NCBI RefSeq assembly: GCF_029633865.1
Contig: NC_079213.1
Location: 84,972,803 to 85,036,802, forward strand
Direction of reading: 5' to 3'
Length of the DNA: 64,000 nt
Source of the DNA: Lampris incognitus
Lineage: Eukaryota; Chordata; Actinopteri; Lampriformes; Lampridae
Positions 52,929-64,000 of this stretch are shown here, piece by piece. Every line of letters starts with the position of its first letter. The stretch's first letter is position 1. The position numbers and the translations under genes are program-made. Under the pieces are notes generated by a model. The model had not been told where the DNA came from and searched no databases. It saw nothing but the letters and a program-made list of their open reading frames with translations.

Positions 52929-53886
52929 TTTGAGCGTTTAATTGACCCCACAAATGTGATGCTCCAGAAACTCAATCTGCTCAAAGAAGTGCCCATCCAA
53001 CCAATCCAACTTGTGGGAGCTGCTTCTGGAAGCGTGGGGTGCAATTTCTCCAGATTACCTCAACAAATTAACAGCTAGAATGCCAAAGGTCTGCAATGCT
53101 GTAATTGCTGCAAATGGAGGATTCTTTGACGAAAGCAAAGTTTGATGTAAAAAAAATCTTATTTCAAATACAAATCATTATTTCTAACCTTGTCAATGTC
53201 TTGACTCTATTTTCTATTCATTTCACAACATATGGTGGTGAATAAGTGTGACTTTTCATGGAAAACACAAAATTGTTTGGGTGATCCCAAACTTTTGCAC
53301 GGTAGTGTAAATAAGCAGGATATAACATACAGATAAGCCATTGCCAATAATTTGAAGTGATCAACAAATCCACACATCAAACTCAGCATACAAATCTCCG
53401 TATGCATCAGATTATTTGTTACATGTTGGAAAAGGAGTAAGAGGAAATATACACTTGGTTTTTCCTACCCCCTCTCACCTACTCTTAAGTTAAGTCAGGT
53501 ACGGATTACCACAGTATTACTTTAGAGAAATTTTTAAATTGTGTGTTTTTGGTCTGACAGCGTTGCTGAGCAGTGGTGGTTGTATAAAGTAATATCTTCA
53601 TTTCGAAAGCAAAAAATCAATGCACTAACATTTATGGAAAGGGTGGGTTTCTGTGATTAGTTTCTGTGAACCACATTTCCCTCGAACTTTGGGTGGTGAT
53701 GTAGCCTGATACCCTGAGAACTGCCCTATAGACAGTCAGGTGTCATCCATGTTTCCTGGTGAAATGTTTCTTACATATTTCTTTTCTTTAACAGGCATGA
53801 AAAGGGCAGGTTTTAACATCTGCACTATGGGAGAGCAAATGAAAAAAAAAAGAAGATGAATAACGTGTCAATGAAAACTGAGATTA

Positions 53887-54225
<339 letters not shown>

Positions 54226-54239
54226 TCAACGATAAAAGG

Positions 54240-54262
54240 ATCACACACACACACACACACAC
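54240..54262 (+). repeat. (CA)n microsatellite
   Basis: Short CA run of about 23 bases just upstream (minus sense) of a jak3 acceptor. Confidence 0.9.
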
Positions 54263-54369
54263 AACCAGTCGCTACGATATTTTCACTTTAATTGTGTAGT
54301 CATGATTTTGTTTTTCCTTGTGCTTGGCAGGGAATTTGTTCACACTGACCTGTTTTAACCAACCAAATT

Positions 54370-54806
54370 CACCTGTTTGTCTATCTGTCCATCTGTCTGT
54401 CTTTGTCTGTCTGTCTGTCTGTCTGTCCGTCCGTCCGTCCGTCTGTCCATCCGCCTGTCCGTCTTTGTCTGTTTGTATCTCTGCCTGTCCATCCGTCTGT
54501 CCTGTCCGTCCGTGTCTGTCCATCTGTCTGTCCATCCGTCTGTCCATTGGTCTGTCTCACTCTGCTTGTCTGTCTGTGTCTCTCTCTCTGTCTGTCTCTG
54601 TCTGTCTGTCCGTCTGTGTCTGTCTGTCTGTCCGTCTGTCTGCCTGTCTCTGTCCATCTGTCTCTGTCTGTCTGTCTGTCTGTCCATCTGTGTCCGTCTG
54701 TCTGTCTGTCTCTGGCTGTCTATTTGTCTGTCTCTCTGTCTGTCTGTCTATCCGTCTGTCCATCTGTGTCTGTCTGTCTGTCCGTCTGGCTGTCTGTCTT
54801 GTTGTC
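54370..54806 (+). repeat. CTGT/CCGT tetranucleotide microsatellite
   Basis: About 435 bp of CTGT units with CCGT, CCAT and TTGT variants. Long Cys/Leu/Ser or Asp/Arg/Gln/Thr ORFs in all frames are artefacts of the repeat. Confidence 0.95.
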
Positions 54807-55781
54807 TTTTCTCTTAATGTGAGATGTATTTTTTTCAAAAACAAGAGGTTTCTTTGACTCACAGTTTTAATGTTGTACTTGCTGTTCTTTTCTTGTTCTC
54901 TTTGTTTTTTCTTTTGAAATATAAGACTTACTGATTCATATTGAGGTTCTAAATATATTAAACCAAAATCCAAAAGTCAAACTTGGCTTTAGTAGTAAAC
55001 TTTTACAACCATCCTCATTTTCCATCGTGCAGAGTTCAGTTATTGACCAAAATCATATTGACACTGATGTGGTGAGGTTCGACAAAAAAAAAAGAAGAAG
55101 GAAAATCAGCCTTGTGATGAAAGTTGCCAACTTGTTAACAACATTTCATTGGTGTGATACTGGCACTAGTCCAGATTTTTCTATAACAACCATAACAACA
55201 GACCTGTGTCTTGGTCGTTTGTCCCACGTGAGACACAGATTCCCTGTTTGCCCTCCTGACTGTAAGCTGCACCAGATAAGAGAGTCGGCTAAAGTGCAAA
55301 TTATGTTTCTAGTCCACCTTCTCAAACTCCCAAAGGTTCGACAGGCTCTGGCCTTTTTTTTTTTTTTTTTTTTTATAACTTTGTTTATTGAATTTTCCGC
55401 ATAATCAACATTTACAAAATAATTGTCCTCGTAAGTTGTACAGCATGAACACAAAACACATCCAACAATACACTAACACACCAGAATACAATGAGGAATA
55501 AAAACACACCCTCAAAGGAGAAAAAAAAATCAAATCAAATCAAAACAAATTAACTAAAATAATTAAAAAAATAAAAAATAAATAAAAATAACTAAATAAA
55601 TACAAGTACACATATTCCAATGCACTTGTCCGCAGGCCAGCCAACCCAGCACAGTCCCTCACAGACATCATGTACACATACACCCTACCTCCTTCATCAC
55701 CGGAGCTTGCCACGCCCCCACCTCCATCCAACAAGGACATCAATAAAAAGGAAAAAATATGCATATATATATACACACACA

Positions 55782-58700
55782 TCACTCTGGAATAACAGGG
55801 AAATGAAGTCGCTTAACATAAGAAAAGAAGGGGGTCCACATTGCCCAGAATTTGTTTAGGGACCCTTTGAGGGTGTGCCTAATTTTTTCCAGCTTTATAC
55901 AATTTAAAACAGACTTAATCCAAAGAGCATGAGAAGGGGGTGCAGAGGATTTCCAACTAAGCAAAACCAATCGTCTCGCCAACAGGGTAACAAAGGCAAT
56001 AAAATCCTTATTAATATTGGTCAGTTGCAATGTGGGCGAGGGCACCCCAAATAGCGCAATAAAAGGGTCTGGCTTGATCTGTGTGTCACATACTTCTGAA
56101 AGTGTGCTAAAAATATCTTTCCAAAAACCATCAAGAGATGAGCAACACCAAAACATGTGCACATGGTTAGCAGGAGACTGGTTACACCTCACACAGTTAG
56201 GATTTATGTCTTTGTAAATTTTCGCTAGTCTCGCTTTGGTCCAATGAGCCCTATGAATGATTTTGCATTGAATGAGACCATGTCGGGCGCAGACCGAAGA
56301 GGTATGTACCCTTCCGAGTGCCCTCTCCCACAGCCCATCAGATATTCCCTCCCCCAGTTCCTCCTCCCATGAGGATTTAATGTCATTAAGTGAGGCAATT
56401 CTTAAAGAACAAATTTGTCTATAAATTATTGACAAGGTACCTTTCAGAGTGGGGAGCGGGGTAAGAAAGGTGTCAAACTGTGTTTCACCAGGAAGGGTGG
56501 GGAAATGAGGATCCAAATTGCGGACGTAACTCCGGATCTGTAAAAATCTAAAAAAATGATGCCTGGGAAGACCAAATTTAACTGCTAGTTGCTCAAACGT
56601 ACTAAATGTATTGTCAATGTAGAGATCTTTAAACCTTTTTATACCAAGACTAGACCATATTGAGAAAGCACTATCAACCATAGATGGGGCAAAAGCAGGG
56701 TTTGAGGCCATCGGAGCAGAAAGAGAGGTTGTCCGAAACCCAAAATGGCGTCTAAATTGATTCCAGATCCTCAATGTTGTTTTGACACACACATTCTTGG
56801 TGAAAGAGGAATAAGGGCCTGTAATGGAGGAGTGAGCGAGGGAAGACAATGATGCCGGTACAGACGAAGCAGCTTCCATCTTTAACCAAATTGGGGACGG
56901 GGACATCTCTCCACCTCGCAACCAGAACTGAATGACCCTAAGATTAGCCGCCCAATAATAAAATCTAAAATCTGGTAGCGCCATACCTCCGTCTGACTTG
57001 GGTCTCTGCAAGAGCTGTTTTCGTATCCTAGGAGTCTTCTTATCCCATATGAAAGGTAGAATTAGGCCGTCTATTTTTTTGAAAAATGTGTTGGGAAGAA
57101 AAATCGGTAGGCACTGAAAGAGATATAAAAATTTAGGGAGTGTGTTCATTTTAACAGAATTAATTCTCGCTACTAAAGAGAGGTGCATCACTGACCAGCG
57201 TTCAAAATCATCCTTAGTGCGGGTTAAAAGCGAGGAAAAGTTGGCCCGAAAAAGGTTTTCAAATCGACTCGTGACCTGTACACCAAGATAAGTGAAACAA
57301 CTATGAGCAACTTTGAATGGCAAGGTATGTAATGGGAATTTTTCCGCAGTCACATTAAGCGGCATCAATTCGCTTTTACTGAGATTCAGTTTATACCCTG
57401 ATAAATGACCAAAGGATGTAATAGTAGCAAGGGCAGCAGGAACAGAAACAGAAAGATTAGATGTGTATAGCAATAAGTCATCTGCATATAAAGACACCTT
57501 GTGCTCATGTCCGTATCTAACTATACCTTTGATAAGAGGGTTGGAACGAAGTGCTATTGCAAGGGGTTCTATGGTGAGAGCAAACAATAAAGGGCTTAGA
57601 GGGCAACCCTGGCGTGTTGACCGTTGCAGAGGGAAACAGCCTGACTGAGTGTTATTAGTCCTGACAGAGGCTTGGGGGGACGCATACAGAAGTCTTACCC
57701 AAGTAGTGAATTTTGAACCAAAGCCGAATTTATTTAGTGTATAGAAAAGGTACTTCCACTCCACCCTGTCAAACGCCTTCTCCGCGTCCAGGGATATAAT
57801 GGCCTCCGAGGTGTTGGTGTCAGAGGAATTGTACATGATATTAAATAGTCGCCTAAGATTGAAGAATGAATGTCTATTTCTAATAAATCCTGTTTGATCA
57901 GGAGAGATAATCGATGGGAGAACTGTTTCCAGGCGTGTTGCCAGAAGTTTGGCTAAAATCTTATAGTCAACATTTAACAGGCTAATTGGACGATATGATG
58001 CACATTCAAGAGGGTCTTTATTATTTTTAAGAATTAAACAGATAGTCGCTTGAGTGAGAGTCTGTGGAAGAATACCATTAACAAATGCTTCATTATACAT
58101 TTCAATTAGAATAGGGGCTATTTTGGGGAGAAGCTTTTTATAAAACTCTGTCGAGTAACCGTCAGGCCCTGGGCTTCTCCCGGATTGAAGGGATTTGACA
58201 GCTCTAGACAGTTCTTCAACAGTGATTGGTTGTTCTAATTCTTTAACCAAATCCTGGTTGACTAAAGGTACATCAAGGGAGTGGAAGAAGTCATCAAATT
58301 CTGATAAATCAGCATCACCTTCAGAAGTATATAGAGACTGGTAGAAACTTCTGAACTCATCATTTATCTCCCTAGGGTCTAATGATATTCCGGATGATGT
58401 ATGAATTTTGGGAATTTGATGTGATGATGAAACTTGACGCAACTTGTGTGCTAATAACTTACTGGCTTTGTCTCCCTGTTCATAGTAGGTGCTCCTAGAC
58501 TTGACAAGCAGCTCAGTAACTTGATCTGTTAGCAAAGTGTCAAATTCTGCTTGCAAAGTTAAGCGCTCCTTATAAATATCTGGAGATGGTGAAACGGAAT
58601 ATGCGTTATCTAATTGGGCAATGCGGCGTGTTAGCATGGACAATTTATCTTTTTTAAGTTTGTTCTCATATGTGGTGTAGGAAATAATTTCACCTCTAAG

Positions 58701-59609
58701 ATAAGCTTTCAAAGTTTCCCATAGGGTAGACGCAGAGATACCTGGGGTTCTATTTGTATCCATAAAAAAGTCAATTTGGGCCGAAGCAAAGTTAATAAAA
58801 TTTTCGCTACTGAGTATTTGAGTGTTAAGCCGCCAAGGCGGTCTCTGATTATTAGCTGTTTGAAAGACTACTCCCATAGTGACAGGGGCATGGTCCGAAA
58901 CCACAATTGGATTATATAAGCACGAAGATATGGAATGGAGAAGTCTATCATCTACAAGGAAGTAGTCTATGCGCGTAAAAGTGTGGTGTACCGAAGAGAA
59001 AAAAGAGTATGCCCTCCCAGATGGATTAAATGTTCTCCAAGGGTCTCAAACAGCGAAATCAGACATAAAGGTACGGACAACCCCAGCTGAGGTTGATAAA
59101 GTAGTAGATTTAGTGGAGGATCGATCCAAATGTGGGTCCAACCAGCAGTTAAAGTCACCGCCTATGATCAGCATATGGGAGGACATATCAGGGAGTGTGG
59201 AGAAAACCGATTTGAAAAAATCCCCATTGTCCCAATTAGGACCATAAACATTAACAAGAACCACCTTCGTATCGAATAACCTACCACTGACAATTACATA
59301 TCTACCATTGGGATCAGCTATCACATTAGAACATGTAAAAGGTACTGATTTGTGAAGTAAGATAGCCACCCCTCTTGACCTACTCTGAAATGAGGAATGG
59401 AACACCTGACCCACCCATCTGCACCTAAGTATTGAGTGTTGTGGTACCTTGAGATGAGTTTCTTGGAGGAAGATAATGTGAGCTTTCAACTGATGGAGGT
59501 GGTGGAGAACCTTACTGCGTTTAACTGGGTTGTTAATGCCCCTACAATTCCAAGTGAGAAAATTAAAACCATTCCCTCCAGCAGGATGAGCTACGTCAGG
59601 CTGAGTCAT
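55782..59609 (-). pseudogene. L1 ORF2p (endonuclease and reverse transcriptase), one premature stop
   Basis: 1275 codons. AP-type endonuclease: FLTWNCRGINNP, IIFLQETHL, IIGGDFNCWLD and VVSDHAPVTM. RT: SGRSPGPDGYSTEFYKKLL, NRHSFFNLRRL, ISLDAEKAFDRVEW, RQGCPLSPLLFAL, and the catalytic SLYADDLLLY. A Cys cluster near the end: CVRCNQSPANHVHMFWCC. A single TGA at 59046-59048 falls inside the endonuclease, between DFAV and DPWRTFNPSG; both sides are in the same frame and no other stop occurs. The stop is therefore the only visible coding lesion. Confidence 0.9.
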
Positions 59610-60375
59610 GTCTTAAGAGAGAGAGTACATGTTAAGGACAAGGCATAATGCAAATTAAATATTTTGGCTGACCTCAATAGTGCAAATTCAAAAAACAAAA
59701 ACAAGTGACAAAACACAAGAAAACAAAACACAAATACAGAAGGAAAAAAACCCTCCCACAAAATCCCTCTTGCCGAAGCATCTCCCCAACTGAGATGCAA
59801 GCAAACCCCTAAATACAAAAAACCTTTAGAGCAACGCATACCAACTTAGCTAGCTTACTCTTAGCTACCTGAGATTTGTGACCATTGAACTAGAATAAAG
59901 CAAATGTGCATAAGTCGGTCTCCAATAACATTAGGACCCGAGGAAAACTAACTCAGTTAAGAGAGGTACAAAATCTATAAAGTGGCAAAATTGAACTTCA
60001 ACCATGTAAACAACCAAATACTGGCAGTGCAGGCAGCTCAGATCAAAACAAAATGAAATGAGAATGACACAAATAGTAGGCAGTAATGTAAGTGGAATAA
60101 AATATATCTCCACATTATATCACCTTAATGTGAGTAGTCCGCTGTATACTCATCAACATGTATTGAAAATAAAAATAAAAAACCCACTACATTCAAGTGT
60201 CAACAATGAACACTGCAAGGCTAGCTTCACTCTCCAACATGTACTGAAAATAAAAAAAACAGCTGCGTTCAAATGTCAACAATGAGCACTGCAAGACCAA
60301 CTTCACTAGCTAATCTGCCTACCAGCCAGCCCGCTAACTAGCCTGCTAACCAGACCAGCCAACTGATATTTTGAG

Positions 60376-61293
60376 CTACAGACCCGGCGGTGGCATGACA
60401 GCTTTTTTCACCCTGTTTTTGATGAAATCGGCCGCAACAGCCGGGTCCTCAAACCTGTGTGTGGAGCTGTCCGGCAGGGTCAGTCTCAGAACCGCAGGGT
60501 AGATGAGACCATATTTCACGCCGGGACAGGCGCGCAGCTGGCGCTTAACATCTCCGAAGCTAGCCCGCTTCTTGGCCACAGCCGTGGTGTAGTCCGGAAA
60601 TATCGAGACTCTTCTGCCCTTGTAGAGGAGAGGAGACGCATCTCCAGATCTCTTCAGCATGTCGTTCCGGACGTGAAAGAAATGCACCCTGATGACAAAT
60701 GGTCGCGGAGGTTCACCCTCCCGGGGTCGGCTCCGCAGGGTGCGATGGGCCCGGTCTAGCAGCGGCTTCTCATCCAGGCCGAGCAGCTCCTGAAGCAGCC
60801 CGGCTACGAATTCTGTCGGTCGCGGGCCCTCCACTCCCTCCGGTATTCCCAGAAGACGGATGTTGTTCCTCCGCATTCTACCTTCCAGGTCCTCGCATCT
60901 GTTGTCCAGGTATGTCACCCTAGTTGTTAGTGAGCCGACGTTCGCCTCTAGCTCGGTAATCCGAGTGCTGTGATCTGTAGCACTGCGCTCCAGCTCTGAT
61001 AAAACGACTCCATGTGCGTCGAGTTTATTCTGGATCCTCTCGATAGATCTTTTAAGCTCGTCTTTGACCAGTATCATCTCTGATCTGAGAGTGGTAGCTG
61101 AAGTGTCAATCTTACCGAAAATATCGGTTTTGAGGGAGCCCATCATGGATTGTAGCATTTCCGCGGTCAGTACTGTCATGCTGTCAGCACTAGCTGTAGC
61201 ACCCGATGTTGGGAGCGGATCAGATTCAGGAGAGGGCGCAGGCTTATTGCGGCCTGCTCTTGCAGACTCCGTTTTCGGTCGATTAGATGTCAT
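60376..61293 (-). CDS. L1 ORF1p, RNA-binding chaperone
   Basis: 305-aa open frame. The disordered N-terminus is followed by a coiled coil around residues 60-135 (LKRSIERIQNKLDAHGVVLS, ITELEANVGSLTTRV), then an RRM-like core starting RRNNIRLLGIPEGVEG near 138, and a C-terminal domain (FHVRNDMLKRSGDASPLLYK, RVSIFPDYT). This is the standard L1 ORF1 layout (Transposase_22 type); the protein trimerises and coats L1 RNA. No lesion seen. Confidence 0.88.
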   Translation of the reverse strand: MTSNRPKTESARAGRNKPAPSPESDPLPTSGATASADSMTVLTAEMLQSMMGSLKTDIFGKIDTSATTLRSEMILVKDELKRSIERIQNKLDAHGVVLSELERSATDHSTRITELEANVGSLTTRVTYLDNRCEDLEGRMRRNNIRLLGIPEGVEGPRPTEFVAGLLQELLGLDEKPLLDRAHRTLRSRPREGEPPRPFVIRVHFFHVRNDMLKRSGDASPLLYKGRRVSIFPDYTTAVAKKRASFGDVKRQLRACPGVKYGLIYPAVLRLTLPDSSTHRFEDPAVAADFIKNRVKKAVMPPPGL

Positions 61294-61948
61294 TTCACCT
61301 TCAAAGTCCTCAAATATAGTGTGAATCGTTTAAAGGACTCTTTAGACGCTTGACCACCAAAGACATGCACGATTTAGCGAGATTAAATATATAAATTTGG
61401 TCACTAACTCAGGAGCAATAGAGAAACGTGTGCTACATCCTCGACGTCCCGGCCACGCCCCGCCTTTTTTTTTTAAATACGGCATAAAATATTCTCACTC
61501 AGAGAAATATGGATGTGGAAACATTTTTGAATGGCTGAAACTTTAGTTCAGATTCTGTATTCCTGGAAAAGTTCTGCACTCTTGAAATAAAATTATGGAA
61601 GACAACACCCATTTTATGGGTAATCACCGATGCATTTGTGTAAGTACAAATCTGTCACTGTTCTCTGCAGGTTTGTTCTCCATACAGATTAGCTCCATAT
61701 GGGAGGACTTTTCTCTACTTTGTTGGACTGCTACCCCTTCAGAATCTGCTTTCAATATGCTGCACTCTGAGATTGTTTTTGTAATGAACAGGCCATAATA
61801 AAAATGGAGTATTATCATCAATATCATATTATGTGATCTGTATCATTGGTTTAGGAGCTTTGTTACAAAACTTCTCACTTCAGTGTATGGGGGTCTGTAT
61901 GCAGTCCCAGTGCATGTGTATTTGATAGCTGACTGAGACACTATTCAC

Positions 61949-62100
61949 CCTGTCCAGGTCCCAGCCCTGCAGCGGAGTATTTCCACTGTTGAAGATCTCC
62001 CACACAGCGGTGCCAAAGCTCCACTTATCACACTCCAGAGTCAGGTTCTCAGGGGCCTCCAGCAGCTCAGGGGCCACCCAGGGAATTCTGTCCAGGATCA
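61949..62100 (-). CDS. jak3: jak3 exon (JH2 C-lobe)
   Basis: 152 bases; acceptor TTTAG, donor GTGAAT. Encodes ILDRIPWVAPELLEAPENL and LECDKWSFGTAVWEIFNSG; JAK pseudokinases share the R-I-P-W-x-A-P-E and D-K-W-S-F-G motifs. A 7.7-kb intron with an L1 follows on the minus strand. Confidence 0.9.
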
Positions 62101-62239
62101 CTAAACACACACACACACACATGCACGCAATAATTTACCTGTTGTGATAGTTGGTTAGACAGGCTATTGATCAGTGTATCCACAGTGTTATAGTATAGCT
62201 ATAGAGATTTTTTTTTTTAAATTTATTTCTGATTTTTCT

Positions 62240-62612
62240 TTTTTCTTTTTTTCCTCCCAATTTAGTGGCCAATTGCTCCCTATTTTAATTCAAACACCCA
62301 CCCTTGTACTGCATGCGTTCGCCAACTGCATCTCTCCGGCCGGTAGTCTCGAAGGAGACGCCTCGCCACTTTCGTGACAAGGCGACTTCAGGCCGAACCA
62401 CTGCTATTTCCGACACACACAGAGACGCATTCATGTGACGAACACAAGCCGACTCCGCCCCCCTCCCGAAGACAGCGTTGCCAATTATTGCTGTGCTTCA
62501 TCGAGTCCGGCCATAGTCGGATCTGATGAGACCGAGGCGCAAACCCCGGTCCCCAGTAGGCAACTGCATCGACACAAAGCTGATGCTTAGACTGTTACAC
62601 CACCACAGACCC
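62240..62612 (-). mobile_element. tRNA-derived SINE, second family
   Basis: On the minus strand it begins GTCTGTGGTGGTGTAACAGT and has a polymerase-III-like head (about 62510-62612), then a GC-rich body with GGCGAGGCGTCTCCTTCG and an AT-rich end CCACTAAATTGGGAGG. Distinct from the family at 44019. Confidence 0.6.
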
Positions 62613-63321
62613 CTCTATAGAGATTTTAATCTTTTTTTTTATGGTGTGGTGTCATTAGTTGTAGTCATAGTCACAGAGGGGAGATACAATATATCCCCAC
62701 TAGATGACTCCAGCAAAGACTACATTCCACCCCATAATGGACTACAGCACCAACAGGCAGCAGGGCAGCCAAGGTGGTTGCCACCCTGCTGCAGGTCTGA
62801 TTGCTTGATCTCAGACCAATATTGGTGAAAAGGGAAGAAAGAGTTGTCGGTGTTTAGAAGGTAGAGCCTGATATGGGATATTGATTCAGTACAATGGATC
62901 TTTGGTTAATTGTTGGTCAACTGTGGGTTTTGAGTTATACTGTACAAGAGGAATCTCATATGAATGTTTAAAATGAAGATACTATTTTGCTTTGGCTCAT
63001 TTCTAACCTTATCACATTTTTAAGACCTCCAAAGTAATCTTTATGGTGTCTCATCCCAGTGGTTATTGAGAAACAGTTACTATTGTTGTTCAAAAACTGC
63101 ATTTCCTCAGAAGGCTACCCATGTACGTATCATGGCCTGCTTTAAAATGTCATTTTCTGCTGTATGAAGAGCCTTTGTGCCTGTAGAGATACAATGTGCT
63201 TCACTTTTAACTGAGCGATGAGAAGTTCGATCTGTCCGTCTATTCTTTTTGGTACTGTCCCAATTCAGAAGGGAGTTTATGGAAGGTGGATTGAGTGAAA
63301 ACCCTCCTCTCTTTGTTTTAC

Positions 63322-63461
63322 CATCTTTTCCCAGCATAACCACGTTGATGCCTGGATCGCTCAGCTTGATGAAGGGGGAGCTTCCCTGAGACGAGTCACC
63401 TTCTCTTGCCAACAGCAGGTTCTTGGCACAGATGTTTCCATGGACGATATTCTTCTCCTCC
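63322..63461 (-). pseudogene. jak3: jak3 exon (JH2 pseudo-catalytic loop) with one-base frameshift
   Basis: Acceptor CTTACAG, donor GTAAAA. The first half reads [13 protein letters not shown] (JAK pseudo-catalytic HGN loop); the second half [20 protein letters not shown] then SDPG (pseudokinase D-P-G in place of DFG) is in a different frame. An extra A in AAGAAACCTG, around 63418-63423, accounts for the shift: the exon is 140 bases where 139 would keep frame and match the phase of the next exon. Everything else in the exon is well conserved. Confidence 0.82.
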
Positions 63462-63769
63462 TGTAAGAACCATAGAAAAAAACCCCACCAAATCAGATAT
63501 CTGCTTTATTATTCTTCAACACTTAGAGCATTTTCACATTCATCTCAAATAAATCAATCGCCTGAGAAACAAATACAAGTTTATCTCAAAGTGATCAATG
63601 TTTGAATTTTCAGACTGGTACTCTTCCTGCTTCTTGTCTTAGTTTGTTCAAAAACAAGAGGAATACAAATTCTCAGACACTAATCGTGCATTACATATAT
63701 ATCTGTTTAATTTTATGCTGTAACCTCTAAACTGTCTCACTGTGTTCACTTTCTTTTTTTTTTTGAATT

Positions 63770-64000
63770 GTCCTCCTTTTTTCTCCCCAATTGTATCCGG
63801 CCAGGTGGCACAGTGGCACAGTGGTTGGTGCGGTCGCCTCATAGCAAGACAGTCCTGGGTCTATTTACCCCAGTTCCTCCTCCCCCCTGAACAGGTGCCC
63901 CGACTGACCAGAGGAGGCATTTGTGCAATAACCAGGACACATACCCACATCTGGCTTCCCACCAGTAGACACGGCCAGTTGTGCCCAGTATCACGCCAAA
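63770..64000 (-). mobile_element. tRNA-derived SINE, copy 4, chimeric, runs off window
   Basis: Reverse copy of the 44019 family (CCCCAATTGTATCCGGCC, CATACCCACATCTGGCTTCC) with a plus-strand piece of the V-SINE head (GTGGTTGGTGCGGTCGCCTC, 63820-63840) in the middle. Its 5' end lies beyond position 64000. Confidence 0.7.

Larger units (their letters stand above)
52111..53307. mobile_element. Tc1-derived palindromic element with TA target site
   Basis: 1197 bp flanked by TA (52109-52110 and 53308-53309). Two arms of about 536 bp, 52111-52646 and 52772-53307, are inverted copies; the ends read CACTACCGTTCAAAAG on the left and its near-complement on the right. Each arm includes the 5' end of a Tc1 transposase gene at the same distance from the tip (379 bases to the ATG). 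The central 125 bp is single-copy transposase sequence. The catalytic part of the gene is gone. Confidence 0.9.
55354..61464 (-). mobile_element. full-length L1-type LINE in jak3 intron
   Basis: Minus-strand element with a 5' end GGCGGGGCG at 61456-61464, short 5' UTR, ORF1 (60376-61293), ORF2 (55782-59609), an AATAAA at 55384-55389 and a 21-base A tail at 55354-55374. Same sense as jak3. The target duplication cannot be resolved because both flanks are T/A runs (TTTTTTTTTT follows the 5' end). ORF1 is open and ORF2 has one stop. Confidence 0.9.

Noticed and set aside
54318..54973. Overlapping Cys/Leu/Ser-rich and Asp/Arg/Gln/Thr-rich ORFs on both strands
   Set aside because: They are translations of the CTGT tetranucleotide repeat, open in all frames.

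Overview
The window looks like a teleost fish chromosome segment. It carries vertebrate-type split exons of a JAK tyrosine kinase and a dense, typically fish-like load of transposons: DIRS, L1, L2/Rex-type LINEs, Ty3/Gypsy, BEL/Pao, hAT, Tc1 foldback, tRNA-derived SINEs, and long CA/TG and CTGT microsatellites. No prokaryotic features were seen. The species cannot be named from the sequence.

Layout. 1-4383: 3' part of a DIRS-like tyrosine-recombinase retrotransposon (+), ending in a perfect 55-bp inverted repeat. 4395-7340: decayed 5'-truncated L1-type LINE (+). 7899-8770: L2/Rex-type LINE 3' end (-). 8870-9240: hAT transposase scrap (-). 9345-9917: TG and CA microsatellites. 10046-13952: 5'-truncated chromovirus (Gypsy with chromodomain) and its 3' LTR, which is split by a short TIR element. 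15646-32977: a nest of LTR retrotransposons five deep. A BEL/Pao element (A) has its left LTR split by a Gypsy element B (TSD CTAG). B carries an inverted, truncated relative C. C is split by Gypsy element D (TSD CCTG), and D is split by an intact mag-like Gypsy element E (TSD CTCAT, LTRs identical by eye). 33783-35805: minisatellite and SINEs. 35981-41388: a second full-length mag-like Gypsy element F (TSD GTGTT, 1316-aa ORF) whose 5' LTR is split by a hAT MITE with an 8-bp TSD.

44673-64000: the 3' half of a JAK-family gene on the minus strand, best matched to jak3. Ten coding exons cover the C-terminal part of the JH2 pseudokinase and all of the JH1 kinase through the stop codon; upstream exons lie beyond the window. 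Nine exons join with consistent splice phases. The most upstream one, 63322-63461, holds a one-base frameshift. Its introns hold a nearly intact L1 (one premature TGA in ORF2), a Tc1-derived palindrome, a hAT element with a BED finger, SINEs, and a tRNA-Leu(CAA) gene whose two halves are 1.18 kb apart.

The most noteworthy points are the dated nest of retroelements, where LTR divergence decreases with nesting depth, the internally deleted fusion ORFs inside it, the split tRNA gene, the jak3 frameshift, and two or three elements that look recently active. Nothing in the window looks like a wholly new biological system. All homology calls are from recognition of motifs, not database searches.
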